NCBI GenBank assembly: GCA_035500455.1 | Contig: DATJXG010000116.1 | Coordinates: 1 to 15,901 of the forward strand | DNA: 15,901 nt | Direction: 5' to 3' | From: DATJXG01 sp035500455 | GTDB lineage: Bacteria; Acidobacteriota; Terriglobia; Terriglobales; Acidobacteriaceae | Part shown: piece by piece, positions 1-8,360 of the stretch | How positions within the stretch are numbered: position 1 is the first letter of the stretch | Layout of the letters: every line of letters starts with the position of its first letter | Program-made: the position numbers and the translations under genes | The notes under the pieces: model-generated | Databases searched by the model: none | Seen by the model: the letters and a program-made list of their open reading frames with translations, nothing else | Told to the model about the DNA's origin: nothing

Positions 1-479
1 GGATACTTCGGCGGGGCATCCACCTGGGTGACGCTCTTGGCGGGAGTGTTTTCCGGCATGCCGTTCGCCGGTGAGGCATTGTCCTTTGGCCCGTACTTGG
101 AGGCGCACTTGGCCTGCAGTTGCTTGGCCTGGAAGACGCCATCGCGCCCGAAGGTCCCTTCGGCCAGGGCTTGCGAGTTGTCCTTGAAGGTGTCCGGAGG
201 CGCTTCCGTGCCGGAATAAACTACCGGCAGCAGTTGGTCGTTTTCCACCAGCACGAATTCCACCTTGGTGCCGGTGCGCTTGATGGAGCCGGGCTGCACA
301 TTCCCTGCCACGCGCAGGCGCTTGGTATGGGCCTCATCACCCATGCCGCGCAGCTCTTTGATGGTCACGTAATAGCTCTTGCTCTCCTGCACGCCGGTGT
401 AGGCGAGGTATGCGAGCGCCAGCAGAATGACCAGCGTCGCCGAGCCGAATTTCAGGTAGGTAGCAGCTTGTTTCGACAT
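1..479 (-). CDS. ccmE: Cytochrome c maturation protein CcmE, CxxxY-type haem chaperone (3' end beyond window)
   Basis: The reading frame opens with ATG at 479-477 on the minus strand and stays open to base 1, giving about 159 residues with no stop, so the gene is cut by the window edge. A single N-terminal membrane anchor (about residues 10-28, FGSATLVILLALAYLAYTG) precedes a periplasmic OB-fold-like domain with the CcmE landmarks: KRLRVAGNVQPGSIKR near 53-68, VEFVLVEND near 73-81, PVVYSGTEAPPDTF near 85-98, and LAEGTFGRDGVFQAKQLQAKCASKYGP near 105-131. CcmE receives haem from CcmC and hands it to CcmF for attachment to apocytochromes c. In Escherichia coli haem is bound covalently by His in HDENY. 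Here the equivalent positions read CASKY (Cys125, Tyr129), the CxxxY variant known from archaea and some sulfate reducers. A Pro/Ala-rich tail follows. No strong Shine-Dalgarno is visible. Family call is confident; full length unknown. Confidence 0.88.
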   Translation of the reverse strand, partial: MSKQAATYLKFGSATLVILLALAYLAYTGVQESKSYYVTIKELRGMGDEAHTKRLRVAGNVQPGSIKRTGTKVEFVLVENDQLLPVVYSGTEAPPDTFKDNSQALAEGTFGRDGVFQAKQLQAKCASKYGPKDNASPANGMPENTPAKSVTQVDAPPKY

Positions 480-654
480 GCGTGAGCCTAATCTGCGACT
501 CTATCCCTCCCTCGCAATCAGGTCAAGTTGCAGCGACCGAACTTTGGTCCCTGGGGGCATTTGTCCCATGCGCGCCAACGTGTTGGGGTTCGTGACGATG
601 ACGAGGCTCTCAGCGCGCACCATCGGCGACCTTGCTTTGCTTTGACCCGATACT
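480..654. other. Intergenic space between ccmE and the ADOP permease gene
   Basis: This 175-bp stretch lies upstream of ccmE and downstream of the permease stop, both genes being on the minus strand. I see no convincing terminator hairpin with a T tract, no repeat and no good promoter hexamers. The gap argues that ccmE is not tightly coupled to the permease gene. Confidence 0.5.
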
Positions 655-3108
655 TCATTCCTGGCGCAAGACCTTGATGGGCTCAACCTGAATTGCCCGG
701 TACGCCGGCAAGGCAGCGGCCAACAACGCCGCCAATAATAAGAGGGCTGCGCTCAATGCGAATGCTGAAGGATCCGTCGTACTGGTTTCATAGAGCATGC
801 TGCGAATCACACTTGCCGCTACGCTGGCCGCGAGCAGGCCGATCAGCAAGCCCGACAAAACCGAGTACGAAGCTTCGCGCAAAACCAGTCCCATTACATG
901 ATTTCGAGACGAGCCCAGCGCGATACGAATGCCAAACTCCTGAGTTCGCAGGCTAACAGAATACGCCAGCACGCCATAAACGCCGAGCGTGGCCAGCATC
1001 AAAGCTGCGATGCCGAAACTCGACAGCAATCTGGTCTGGAAGCGCTCGGCCGCGACGGATTCATCCACTTGCCTGTCCAGAGACTTGATCACAGGGATAG
1101 CCACTTCACGATCGGTTCTCCAAAGCGCCTGCCGGATGGTTGCACTGAGCGCCTCAGCCGATTGCCGCGACCGGATCAAGAAAAACACCTCCGCCGGCGG
1201 ATCGTGCCAGTAGGGCAGATAAACAACGAGTGTTTTTCTCCTCAGGTCGTTGATGCGGGCATCAGCGGCTATGCCGATCACCGTGTAAATGGCCCCGTTA
1301 ATGCGAAACTTGCGCCCCAGTGCGTTTTCCCCGGGCCATGCAGCCCGGGCGGCACTTTGAGAAATAATTGCACCTTGGACATGACTGCGCACGGCTTCGC
1401 CGAAATCGGCGCCCGCGGTCAGGGGAATTTGCATGGCTGCGAAATAATCCGGGCTTATCTTGCGAAGGTTTGCCTGAGGCAATTCAGCCTCAGGAAGCGG
1501 ATGATCCGGGCGGTAAATGCTGAAAATCTTCGCTTCGCCGGTGAGCGGCATGGTGCTTGTGATGGCGGCGAATTGTGCAGTGCCATTTTCCCGGAGACGA
1601 TCCAGAGCCTGGTCTATGAAGGTGGCGCGGACTGGAATCGAGGCGTCGCCCTGGTTGTAACGCGGACCAGGTAGTTCAACTTGCGCGACTGTAAGGTGCG
1701 CGGAAGTGAACGCGCGATTCTGACCTATGATTTTGGCAAAACTTCGGGCGATTAGAACCGTGCAAAAGAGAAGCACCACCGTGCAGGCGACCTCAAAGCT
1801 CACGAGGAATCGCCGAACGGCCATTGCGCGCGGGGTGTTGGACAGGCGGCCGGAGCCAGAGATCAAAACTCGTTGGGGGTCAGTTCGCAGCGAGTGCAGG
1901 GCGGAAAAGCTCCCGAAGGCAAATACCGTCACGAGGGAAAGCGCGCCGGCAAAAGCGAGAACAGGCCAACTCGTGTGTACTTCGTTCAGGCGCGGAAGAT
2001 TCGCCGGAGCGATTGCGATGAAAAAACGGACGCCGATAAGCGCAAGCAGAACTCCGGCAAGGCCGCCCAAGGCGGAGAGCAGAAGGCCTTCCATAAGACG
2101 GGCCTGAACCAGGCGTCCCTGACTGGCTCCCAGCGCGGCGCGGACTGCATTGTCGCGTTCGCGGATGATCGCGCGGGCCAACTGCAAGCTCGCAAGGTTG
2201 AAGCATGCGATCAAGAGCACGCCCAGCACAGCTGCGAACAACAACCACAGCTCCTTGCTAACGCTGCCGGTGGCCTCCTGAGAAAACGGTTCGACTGCGG
2301 CTCCCAGCTGTATGGATAGGTGCTTGCTTAGCGAGTACGACTTTTCCAGGCCGTCGAGTTCTGTGTTGGACTCCTTTAGCGATGCCCCAGGTTTGAGTCG
2401 AGCGACCACAAGGAATCCGAAATCTCCGTCATCGGAGGTAAGTTCTTCCTCCTGTGGAACGAGCGGCTGAAAGATTTCGTAGGGCGCAAGTTCGCCAGGC
2501 CGCGCGTCTCCCATCTCATTCAGTTTAGGAAAAGTGAATGACTTGGGCAGAACCCCGACAACGGTCTTCTGCCCGCCGTTCACGGTGAGAGAGCGGCCGA
2601 TGACGTTTGAATCCAGATTGAAGAAACGCTGCCATGCCGACCACGTAAGGATTACGCCAGTGTCGCTGCCCTTCTGATTTTCTTCCGCTAGAAACGTCCG
2701 GCCGAGAACCGGGGCGGCGCCAAGGACGGACAAGAAATTCGGCGAAACACTCAGACTACTGACGATTTGTGGATGGTCATTGCCCTGGGTGATGGCCAGC
2801 GATGCATTTTGAAAGATCGCGGCGTCCGAGATTGTCTTGGAATGCGCCTTTAAGTATTGATAGTGCCGATAATTGTCGGGTACGAGAGGATAACGGTCGC
2901 TGACTTCCTGAATGGTCTCATGCCAGATCACAAGCTGGCCGGGATCGCGAAATGGGTATGGGCGTAGCAATACTGAGTTCACCACGCTGAATATCGCCGT
3001 CGCCGCGCCAATTCCGAGGGCGAGCGTCAGAATTGCAGTTGCGGCGAAACCTGGTGACTTGCGCAAGGCGCGAGCGGAGTATCGCAAATCGTCCCATAGG
3101 CTGACCAT
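655..3108 (-). CDS. ADOP-family (MacB/FtsX-like) duplicated ABC transporter permease
   Basis: This 817-residue inner-membrane protein begins MVSLWDDLRYSARALRKSPG, the typical opening of acidobacterial duplicated orphan permeases. It has the family's duplicated layout. A first half carries a membrane helix near 21-45 (AILTLALGIGAATAIFSVVN), a periplasmic MacB-type core domain (about 50-275), and an FtsX-like helix bundle near 287-312, 335-360 and 382-405. A second half carries a helix near 433-455, a second periplasmic domain (about 465-685), and a final FtsX-like bundle (about 697-805) ending in AIQVEPIKVLRQE. A strong GGAGG (3113-3117) sits 4 bases before the ATG. MacB-type permeases use mechanical transmission of ATP hydrolysis to drive export or envelope processes, but this protein has no ATPase domain and no ATPase or PadR regulator gene is next to it. 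The substrate cannot be told from sequence. Length is normal for the family and the frame is intact. Confidence 0.9.
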   Translation of the reverse strand: MVSLWDDLRYSARALRKSPGFAATAILTLALGIGAATAIFSVVNSVLLRPYPFRDPGQLVIWHETIQEVSDRYPLVPDNYRHYQYLKAHSKTISDAAIFQNASLAITQGNDHPQIVSSLSVSPNFLSVLGAAPVLGRTFLAEENQKGSDTGVILTWSAWQRFFNLDSNVIGRSLTVNGGQKTVVGVLPKSFTFPKLNEMGDARPGELAPYEIFQPLVPQEEELTSDDGDFGFLVVARLKPGASLKESNTELDGLEKSYSLSKHLSIQLGAAVEPFSQEATGSVSKELWLLFAAVLGVLLIACFNLASLQLARAIIRERDNAVRAALGASQGRLVQARLMEGLLLSALGGLAGVLLALIGVRFFIAIAPANLPRLNEVHTSWPVLAFAGALSLVTVFAFGSFSALHSLRTDPQRVLISGSGRLSNTPRAMAVRRFLVSFEVACTVVLLFCTVLIARSFAKIIGQNRAFTSAHLTVAQVELPGPRYNQGDASIPVRATFIDQALDRLRENGTAQFAAITSTMPLTGEAKIFSIYRPDHPLPEAELPQANLRKISPDYFAAMQIPLTAGADFGEAVRSHVQGAIISQSAARAAWPGENALGRKFRINGAIYTVIGIAADARINDLRRKTLVVYLPYWHDPPAEVFFLIRSRQSAEALSATIRQALWRTDREVAIPVIKSLDRQVDESVAAERFQTRLLSSFGIAALMLATLGVYGVLAYSVSLRTQEFGIRIALGSSRNHVMGLVLREASYSVLSGLLIGLLAASVAASVIRSMLYETSTTDPSAFALSAALLLLAALLAAALPAYRAIQVEPIKVLRQE

Positions 3109-3112
3109 GGAT

Positions 3113-3117
3113 CCTCC
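3113..3117 (-). promoter_or_regulatory. Shine-Dalgarno of the ADOP permease gene
   Basis: GGAGG on the minus strand, four bases before the ATG at 3108, supports that start over alternatives. Confidence 0.6.
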
Positions 3118-3183
3118 ACAATGCGTTCAATGTACGTAGGATTTCATGCAAATAACCTTCCAATTGATTACGCGGAAAGCATT

Positions 3184-3196
3184 GCGAAAGTTTCGC
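3184..3196. promoter_or_regulatory. Perfect 13-bp palindrome, possible operator
   Basis: GCGAAAGTTTCGC reads as GCGAAA, one central G, then TTTCGC, an exact inverted repeat. It lies 76 bases upstream of the permease start, inside the A/T-richer part of the divergent region. An operator for a dimeric regulator is one reading; chance is another. The neighbouring ACGCGGAAA and TTTCGCGT extend the symmetry imperfectly. Confidence 0.25.
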
Positions 3197-3681
3197 GTTT
3201 CGTAAGAGCCACTTGCCGAAATGTTCAGAAGCGGCGGGCCCTCCAGGTGCGGACAACTCGCCAACTGCGGTTCTCAATTCCGGAGGCGCGGAACTGCGTC
3301 CCTGGTCGCGCGGGAGCGCTGCCTCAATTCCAGCCGCTGGCCTTAGGTTAGCGCTTATCGGGCATCGTCCGCAGGCCGTCAAGATTTGCTTGTATTCTGC
3401 AACCCCGCGCAACACAACACTCTGTAGTTATCATGTCTATTGTTCAGCGGCGTTCGCGGCGATTCTGGAAATCCATATTTCCTAGCCGCGTCTCTCTCTA
3501 TTTTGGAAGTTCTGCGTTGTGTCCGGAAACTCCGCGCGCGTGACGAATACATCGAACTTGTTTTCCAGCAAGGACAGCCGCGAGGTACGCGACTTTCGCA
3601 AACGCTGCGCAAATGGCTCGCAAACTGCACTTCTGAATGACAACCTCCGCCCCTCCTGTAACCGCGGACAAACAGTTGATC

Positions 3682-3686
3682 AGGAG
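3682..3686 (+). promoter_or_regulatory. Shine-Dalgarno of the TonB-dependent receptor gene
   Basis: AGGAG lies eight bases before the ATG at 3695, good spacing that fixes the receptor start. Confidence 0.65.
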
Positions 3687-3694
3687 TACAGAAC

Positions 3695-6600
3695 ATGCAA
3701 CGCGCATTCTTTGTTGTTGTGTTGTTATTTTCTCTGGCCGCGCCGGCTTTGCTTTCCGCGCAGGAAGTCGCGTCGCTCACCGGCATCGTCACCGATAAGA
3801 CCGATGCTGTCATTCCCGACGCCAACGTCAAGCTGGAAGATACCCGCACCAACTCCAGCTACGAAGCCAAAACCAACGCTCTCGGCGCCTACACCTTCGT
3901 CAAGCTGCTGCCCGGGCCGGGCTACAGGCTGGTGGTCACCAAGGACGGCTTCGAGTCGCTGACCATTTCCAACATCTACATCGGAGTGGGCGCAACTCAC
4001 ACCCAGAACGCCCAACTGGAGTTGGGTAAAGTCACCGAAACCGTGGAAGTGAACGGCTCCGGGCAGGCGATCAGCCTGAATACCACCGATACCGTGATCG
4101 GCAACAACATCGACATGCGCAGCGTGCATGACCTGCCCATCGAGGCACGCGAGTCGCCGCTGGCGCTGCTCGATCGCCAGGCCGGCGTGGTGGATACCAA
4201 CGTGACCAATGACGCCAACGGCAGCCGCGAAGGCGCCGTCACCGGGGCGCGCGGCGACCAGGGCAACGTCACGCTGGATGGCCTGGACATCAACGATTTC
4301 GCCACCGGCCAGGCGTTCTCCGCCGTCGGCGATGCTCCCGTGGATTCCATTCAGGAATTCCGCGCCGAGACTGCCAATCCCCTGGCTGCCAGCGGACGCG
4401 GCAGCGGGGCGCAGATTCAACTGGTCACCAAGAGCGGCACCAACCAGTGGCATGGCTCGGCGTTTGACTATCTCCGCAACACCCTCACTGAAGCCAACAC
4501 GTATTTCAACAACCGTAACGACATCGAGCGCCCCAAGCTGATCCGCAACTCCTTCGGCGCCAATCTGGGCGGCCCGGTGATCAAGGACAAGCTGTTTTTC
4601 TTCTTCAACTACCAGGGCCGGCGCGACGCCCGCGAGGATTCGGTGCTCGACATCGTTCCCCTCGACAGCTTTCGCAACGGCGACATCAGCTACATCAACG
4701 ACGGCCCGGGCTGCACTCCGGAAAGCCGGGGCAACACCCAGCCCAATTGCATCTCCCCGCTCACCGACGCGCAGATTCAAGCCCAGGGCCTCGATCCCGC
4801 CGGCGTGGGCACGGATGCTCAGCTCCTAGCCTTCATCAACGGCCGCTATCCGCATGCCAACGACCTCAGCGCCGGCGACGGGGTCAACACCGGCGGCTTC
4901 CGCTTCAACTCGCCGGTGGGGCGCAGCATCAACGACTACGTCGGCCGCGTGGACTACAACCTGAACAACAAGCTGAAGTTCTTCGGACGCTTCAGCATTC
5001 TGCGCGATCACTACGGCGACGACCAGAATTTCCAGGCTCCCATCCAGTTTCCGGGGGACCCGCTCACCCACTCGATTGCCGACACCAGCTACGCCTACGT
5101 GATCGGCAACACCTGGACCATCAGCAACAACAAGGTCAACCAGTTCTATTACGGCGAAACCCGCTCCCAGCTGAATTTCCCCACTACATTTAATCCCGCG
5201 GGCACTACCTACCTGCAGGTTTTCGGCCCGATTACTCAACCGTTCGCCAATCCCGAGAGCCAGCACCGCATCATTCCCGTCCCCATCTACCGCGACGACT
5301 TCACTTACGTGAAAGGGGCGCACAACATCCAGGTGGGCGGCACCTTCAAGCCCATCCGCACCCGCTCCACGCAGGTCTTTGACTACAACCTGGTCAGCCT
5401 GGGCCTCGGCCAGAATCTCAGCAACCTCGACCCCAGCGAGCGGCCGTCCGATATTTTGCAGGACCCGAATATCGATCCCCAGGGCGTAGCCACCGACCTC
5501 TGGGATAACGGCTTTACCTTCGCCCTGGGGCGCTTTGCCGCCGTCAACACCAACGTCAACTACTCTCACGATCAGCAGCCGCTGGCGCTGGGCTCCGGCC
5601 ACACCCGCAATTACCGCTACTACGAAACCGAAATCTACCTGCAGGACACCTGGAAGATGCGCACCGATCTCACCATGACATACGGACTGCGCTGGCAGTA
5701 TTATTCGGTGCCTTACGAAACCAACGGCTTTGAAGCGACGCCCAGCCAGGGATTCACCCAGTTCCTGGCTCCCCGCCTGCAGTTCGGCCCGCAAGGCAGC
5801 TTCGATGCGCTGCCCCTGGTGAGCTACGATCTCGCCGGCAAAGCCAATCACGGGCCCGGCCTTTACCATCCCAACTGGCGCGATTTTGCTCCGCGCCTCA
5901 GCCTCTCCTACAATCCTTCGGCCGGCGACGGCTTCTTTGGCAGGATGTTAGGCGATCGCAAGACGGTGATCCGCGCCGGCGCGGGAGTGGTTTTCGACCA
6001 CCCCGTAACCAACGCCCTCAACTTCATTCAGGACCAGGCCTCGTACTTGTTCCAGAACCAGGTGCTGAATCCCACGCCCGGCGATCTGGCCACCGATCCG
6101 CGTTTCACCGATCTGCAGAATGTACCGGCCGGGCCGATCCCGGTTATCAGCCACCCGACGCTTCCCTTCGTTGACGATAGCGGGCAGCCTTTTGGGGCCG
6201 GCGCTGGGGCGTCGAATTATGCCGTCGATCCCAACATCAAAACCCCCTACTCGCTGACTTACACCTTCGGAGTGCAGCGCGAGTTGCCGGGCAACTTCCT
6301 GTTTGAAGCCAACTACTTCGCCCGTCTCGGCCGACGCCTGCTGGCGCAGTCCGACGCCGGCCAGGTGGTCGACTTCCTGGATACTTCCTCAGGCCACACC
6401 CTTGCGGGCGACTTTGCCGACCTGAGCACCCAGCTGCGCAACGGTTTGAACCCTAACACCACCGCGGTAAATCCGGAACCGTTCTTCGAAGACCTGTCAT
6501 TCCCCGGCGCGTCGCAGCTAATTGCGCAGGCCCTGCAGACGCTTGTGGTGCGCGGCGATCTGGGCGACGCCCTGCAGGTCCTGGACGAATTCGGCCTGCT

Positions 6601-7453
6601 GCCTCCCGGCGTCGGCCTCAATCCGCAATTCGCCACCAACGCCTACATCACCAACAAGTCGTTCTCCAGCTACAACGGCTTGTTGATGAGCCTCCACAAG
6701 CGGCTTTCCCACAACGTGCAGTTCGACGTGAACTACACCCTGGCCCATTCCATCGATAACGTCTCCGCCACCGCCAACAACATCTTCGGTACCTCGAACT
6801 TTGCCGGCGGCCTGATCTGCGATGTCACCAATCTCCGGGTCTGCCGCGGCGATTCCGACTTCGACGTACGCCATACGGTCAACGTCACCGGCATCTGGGA
6901 CCTGCCCATCGGCCGCCGCCAGCGCTACGCCAGCGGCATTCCGGGATGGCTCGACCAGATGATCGGGGGCTGGCAGATTGCCGGCGTCAGCACCTGGCAC
7001 ACCGGCTTTGCCTTCACCACGGTGTCTAACGCGTTTCCCATCAGCTTCGCCAACGACTCGCCCGCCATCTTCAACGGCGATACCTCCGCCATCGCTACCC
7101 GCATTCACACCGATCCGGCTTCGGGCGCGGTGCAGTTGTTCGCCGATCCCGTCAAGGCCCGCGCCGCCTTCAGCGGACCGCTCGGCCTGCAGGCCGGGCC
7201 GCGCAACAACCTTCGCGGACCGGGCTTCTTCGATCTCGACATGGGACTCTCCAAGCGCTTCCCCATCGGTGACAAAATCACCATGGAGTTCCGCGCCGAC
7301 GCCTTCAACGTCCTGAACCACACCAACTTCAACCTTCCCGGCCAGCCGGGCAGCACCGGCACCGCCGATATCACCGACCCCAGCCAGTTCGGAGTCATAA
7401 CCTCAACCGATGAATCGCGCCAGATGCAGTTCGCCCTGAGGCTGGATTTCTAG
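3695..7453 (+). CDS. Oar-like TonB-dependent outer-membrane receptor with N-terminal carboxypeptidase-regulatory-like domain
   Basis: This 1252-residue protein has a signal peptide (MQRAFFVVVLLFSLAAPALL, probable cleavage after SAQ at 21-23). Next is a carboxypeptidase-regulatory-like Ig fold at about 24-110, with LTGIVTDKTDAVIPDANVKL, a GAYTF turn near 64-68 and LLPGPGYRLVVTKDGF near 71-86. A plug domain follows (about 130-250: RSVHDLPIEAR, GARGDQGNVTLDGLDIND, IQEFRAETANPLAASGRGSG). The rest is a long beta-barrel with KLFFFFNYQGRR near 299-310 and many alternating aromatic strands. It ends in QMQFALRLDF, the terminal phenylalanine being typical for recognition by the BAM complex. Such receptors import large ligands, often glycans or peptides, using energy from TonB-ExbBD. 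The length and domain order match the Oar-like receptors that are expanded in Acidobacteriota. No TonB box, SusD-like partner or enzyme gene is adjacent, so the ligand is unknown. Confidence 0.92.
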   Translation: MQRAFFVVVLLFSLAAPALLSAQEVASLTGIVTDKTDAVIPDANVKLEDTRTNSSYEAKTNALGAYTFVKLLPGPGYRLVVTKDGFESLTISNIYIGVGATHTQNAQLELGKVTETVEVNGSGQAISLNTTDTVIGNNIDMRSVHDLPIEARESPLALLDRQAGVVDTNVTNDANGSREGAVTGARGDQGNVTLDGLDINDFATGQAFSAVGDAPVDSIQEFRAETANPLAASGRGSGAQIQLVTKSGTNQWHGSAFDYLRNTLTEANTYFNNRNDIERPKLIRNSFGANLGGPVIKDKLFFFFNYQGRRDAREDSVLDIVPLDSFRNGDISYINDGPGCTPESRGNTQPNCISPLTDAQIQAQGLDPAGVGTDAQLLAFINGRYPHANDLSAGDGVNTGGFRFNSPVGRSINDYVGRVDYNLNNKLKFFGRFSILRDHYGDDQNFQAPIQFPGDPLTHSIADTSYAYVIGNTWTISNNKVNQFYYGETRSQLNFPTTFNPAGTTYLQVFGPITQPFANPESQHRIIPVPIYRDDFTYVKGAHNIQVGGTFKPIRTRSTQVFDYNLVSLGLGQNLSNLDPSERPSDILQDPNIDPQGVATDLWDNGFTFALGRFAAVNTNVNYSHDQQPLALGSGHTRNYRYYETEIYLQDTWKMRTDLTMTYGLRWQYYSVPYETNGFEATPSQGFTQFLAPRLQFGPQGSFDALPLVSYDLAGKANHGPGLYHPNWRDFAPRLSLSYNPSAGDGFFGRMLGDRKTVIRAGAGVVFDHPVTNALNFIQDQASYLFQNQVLNPTPGDLATDPRFTDLQNVPAGPIPVISHPTLPFVDDSGQPFGAGAGASNYAVDPNIKTPYSLTYTFGVQRELPGNFLFEANYFARLGRRLLAQSDAGQVVDFLDTSSGHTLAGDFADLSTQLRNGLNPNTTAVNPEPFFEDLSFPGASQLIAQALQTLVVRGDLGDALQVLDEFGLLPPGVGLNPQFATNAYITNKSFSSYNGLLMSLHKRLSHNVQFDVNYTLAHSIDNVSATANNIFGTSNFAGGLICDVTNLRVCRGDSDFDVRHTVNVTGIWDLPIGRRQRYASGIPGWLDQMIGGWQIAGVSTWHTGFAFTTVSNAFPISFANDSPAIFNGDTSAIATRIHTDPASGAVQLFADPVKARAAFSGPLGLQAGPRNNLRGPGFFDLDMGLSKRFPIGDKITMEFRADAFNVLNHTNFNLPGQPGSTGTADITDPSQFGVITSTDESRQMQFALRLDF

Positions 7454-7494
7454 TTGCGCGTGCGCGCGGGCGCCGGCGCCAGCCGGCGTCCCGC

Positions 7495-7518
7495 GTAGCG
7501 GCGGCGTCTCGCCGGCAA
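7495..7518 (+). repeat. 24-bp GC-rich intergenic repeat, copy 1 (inverted partner at 7621-7644)
   Basis: GTAGCGGCGGCGTCTCGCCG followed by GCAA matches the reverse complement of 7621-7644 at 22 of 24 positions. A third, partial version (AGCCGGCGTCCCGCG) sits just upstream at about 7481-7495. It lies directly after the receptor gene. Confidence 0.6.
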
Positions 7519-7620
7519 TTTCGCCACATCCTTAGCGCCGCATCCGCTCCAAGGCGTGTGTGGGCTCCTTGCCCGCTCAGGAAGATGAGCTAATTGGCGG
7601 GTGTGGTGACGCAGGCGGCG

Positions 7621-7644
7621 TTGCCGGCGGGACGCCGGCGCTAC
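7621..7644 (-). repeat. 24-bp GC-rich intergenic repeat, copy 2
   Basis: On the minus strand it reads GTAGCGCCGGCGTCCCGCCG then GCAA. Within it GCCGGCG and CGCCGGC form a perfect 7-bp stem around a TCC loop. Short repeats of this form are scattered through many acidobacterial intergenic regions (recalled, not checked here). There is no T tract, so intrinsic termination is not clear. Confidence 0.6.
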
Positions 7645-7689
7645 GCTCGAGATGCAGGCGGGGCCTGATCCGCTACAATCAGCTCACCT

Positions 7690-8241
7690 ATGATTCATCC
7701 CTGGCACGACGTAACTCCCGGCGACAAGCTGCCGCACGAATTTCAGAGCGTCATTGAAATTCCCTTTGGCTCCAGCGTGAAGTACGAACTGGACAAGACC
7801 AGCGGCCTGATCAAGCTGGACCGCGTACTCTATTCCGCGGTGTATTATCCCGCAAATTACGGCTTCATTCCCCAATCCCTCGCGGAAGATGACGACCCGC
7901 TCGACGTGCTGGTTCTGTGCCAGGAAACGGTGGTGCCTCTGACTATCATTCACGCCCGCACCATCGGCCTCATGACCATGATCGACGCCGGCAAGAAGGA
8001 CCACAAAATCATCGCCGTGGCCACCGAGGACCCCGAATTCAACTCCTACAGGGAGGCCGCCGAGATGCCCTCCCACAGATTGCTCATGCTGCGCCGCTTT
8101 TTCCAGGACTACAAACAACTGGAAGGCAAAGCGGTGGAAGTGGATGAAATTCGCCCCGCTGGCGAAGCCCATCCCATCATCCTCGACGCCCTGCACCGCT
8201 ACAGCGAGCAGCGCCGCAAAGGCTTCGGGCAGAAGCACTGA
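7690..8241 (+). CDS. ppa: Family I (soluble) inorganic pyrophosphatase
   Basis: This cytosolic enzyme of 183 residues hydrolyses pyrophosphate to two phosphates and so pulls biosynthetic reactions such as nucleic acid and aminoacyl-tRNA synthesis forward. It shows the family I order: IEIPFGSSVKYELDKTSG near 22-39, the RVLYSAVYYPANYGFIPQS strand near 45-63, and the metal-binding signature DDDPLDVLVL (67-76), where the aspartates bind magnesium. KKDHKIIAV follows near 102-110 and the FFQDYKQLEGK region near 137-147. The length is normal for a bacterial type. No clear Shine-Dalgarno precedes the ATG. A TACAAT hexamer at 7674-7679, ten bases before the start, could be a -10 box giving a nearly leaderless message, but there is no matching -35. 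Gene boundaries and family are secure. Confidence 0.95.
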   Translation: MIHPWHDVTPGDKLPHEFQSVIEIPFGSSVKYELDKTSGLIKLDRVLYSAVYYPANYGFIPQSLAEDDDPLDVLVLCQETVVPLTIIHARTIGLMTMIDAGKKDHKIIAVATEDPEFNSYREAAEMPSHRLLMLRRFFQDYKQLEGKAVEVDEIRPAGEAHPIILDALHRYSEQRRKGFGQKH

Positions 8242-8360
8242 TGCACGTACTCCAGCCGGTGACGTCGCCAAGGCTGAAGAGGTTGGCGCTCCTGAACGCT
8301 CAAAGTGCTGCATCCGATTCGCCACTTTTCCCAGCGTCCGATAACGCGCATATTTGAGTT

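Larger units (their letters stand above)
3109..3694. other. Divergent intergenic region between permease and TonB-dependent receptor genes
   Basis: These 586 bp separate two divergently transcribed envelope genes, so both promoters should lie here. Short overlapping frames exist on both strands, but none has a recognisable domain or a convincing ribosome binding site, and I call none of them a gene. The one distinct element is a perfect 13-bp palindrome at 3184-3196, listed separately. No convincing -35/-10 pair was found for either gene. The left third (about 3120-3200) is noticeably richer in A and T than the surroundings, which fits a promoter of the permease gene. Confidence 0.5.

Noticed and set aside
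120..485. 121-residue plus-strand frame at the left edge
   Set aside because: It lies antisense to ccmE, whose protein is clearly recognisable, and has no domain of its own.
2918..3415. 165-residue minus-strand frame crossing the permease start
   Set aside because: It overlaps the well-supported permease start in another frame and shows no domain; the GGAGG at 3113-3117 serves the permease.
3725..5869. Two minus-strand frames of about 350 residues each
   Set aside because: Both mirror the receptor gene codon by codon and have no ribosome binding site or known domain.
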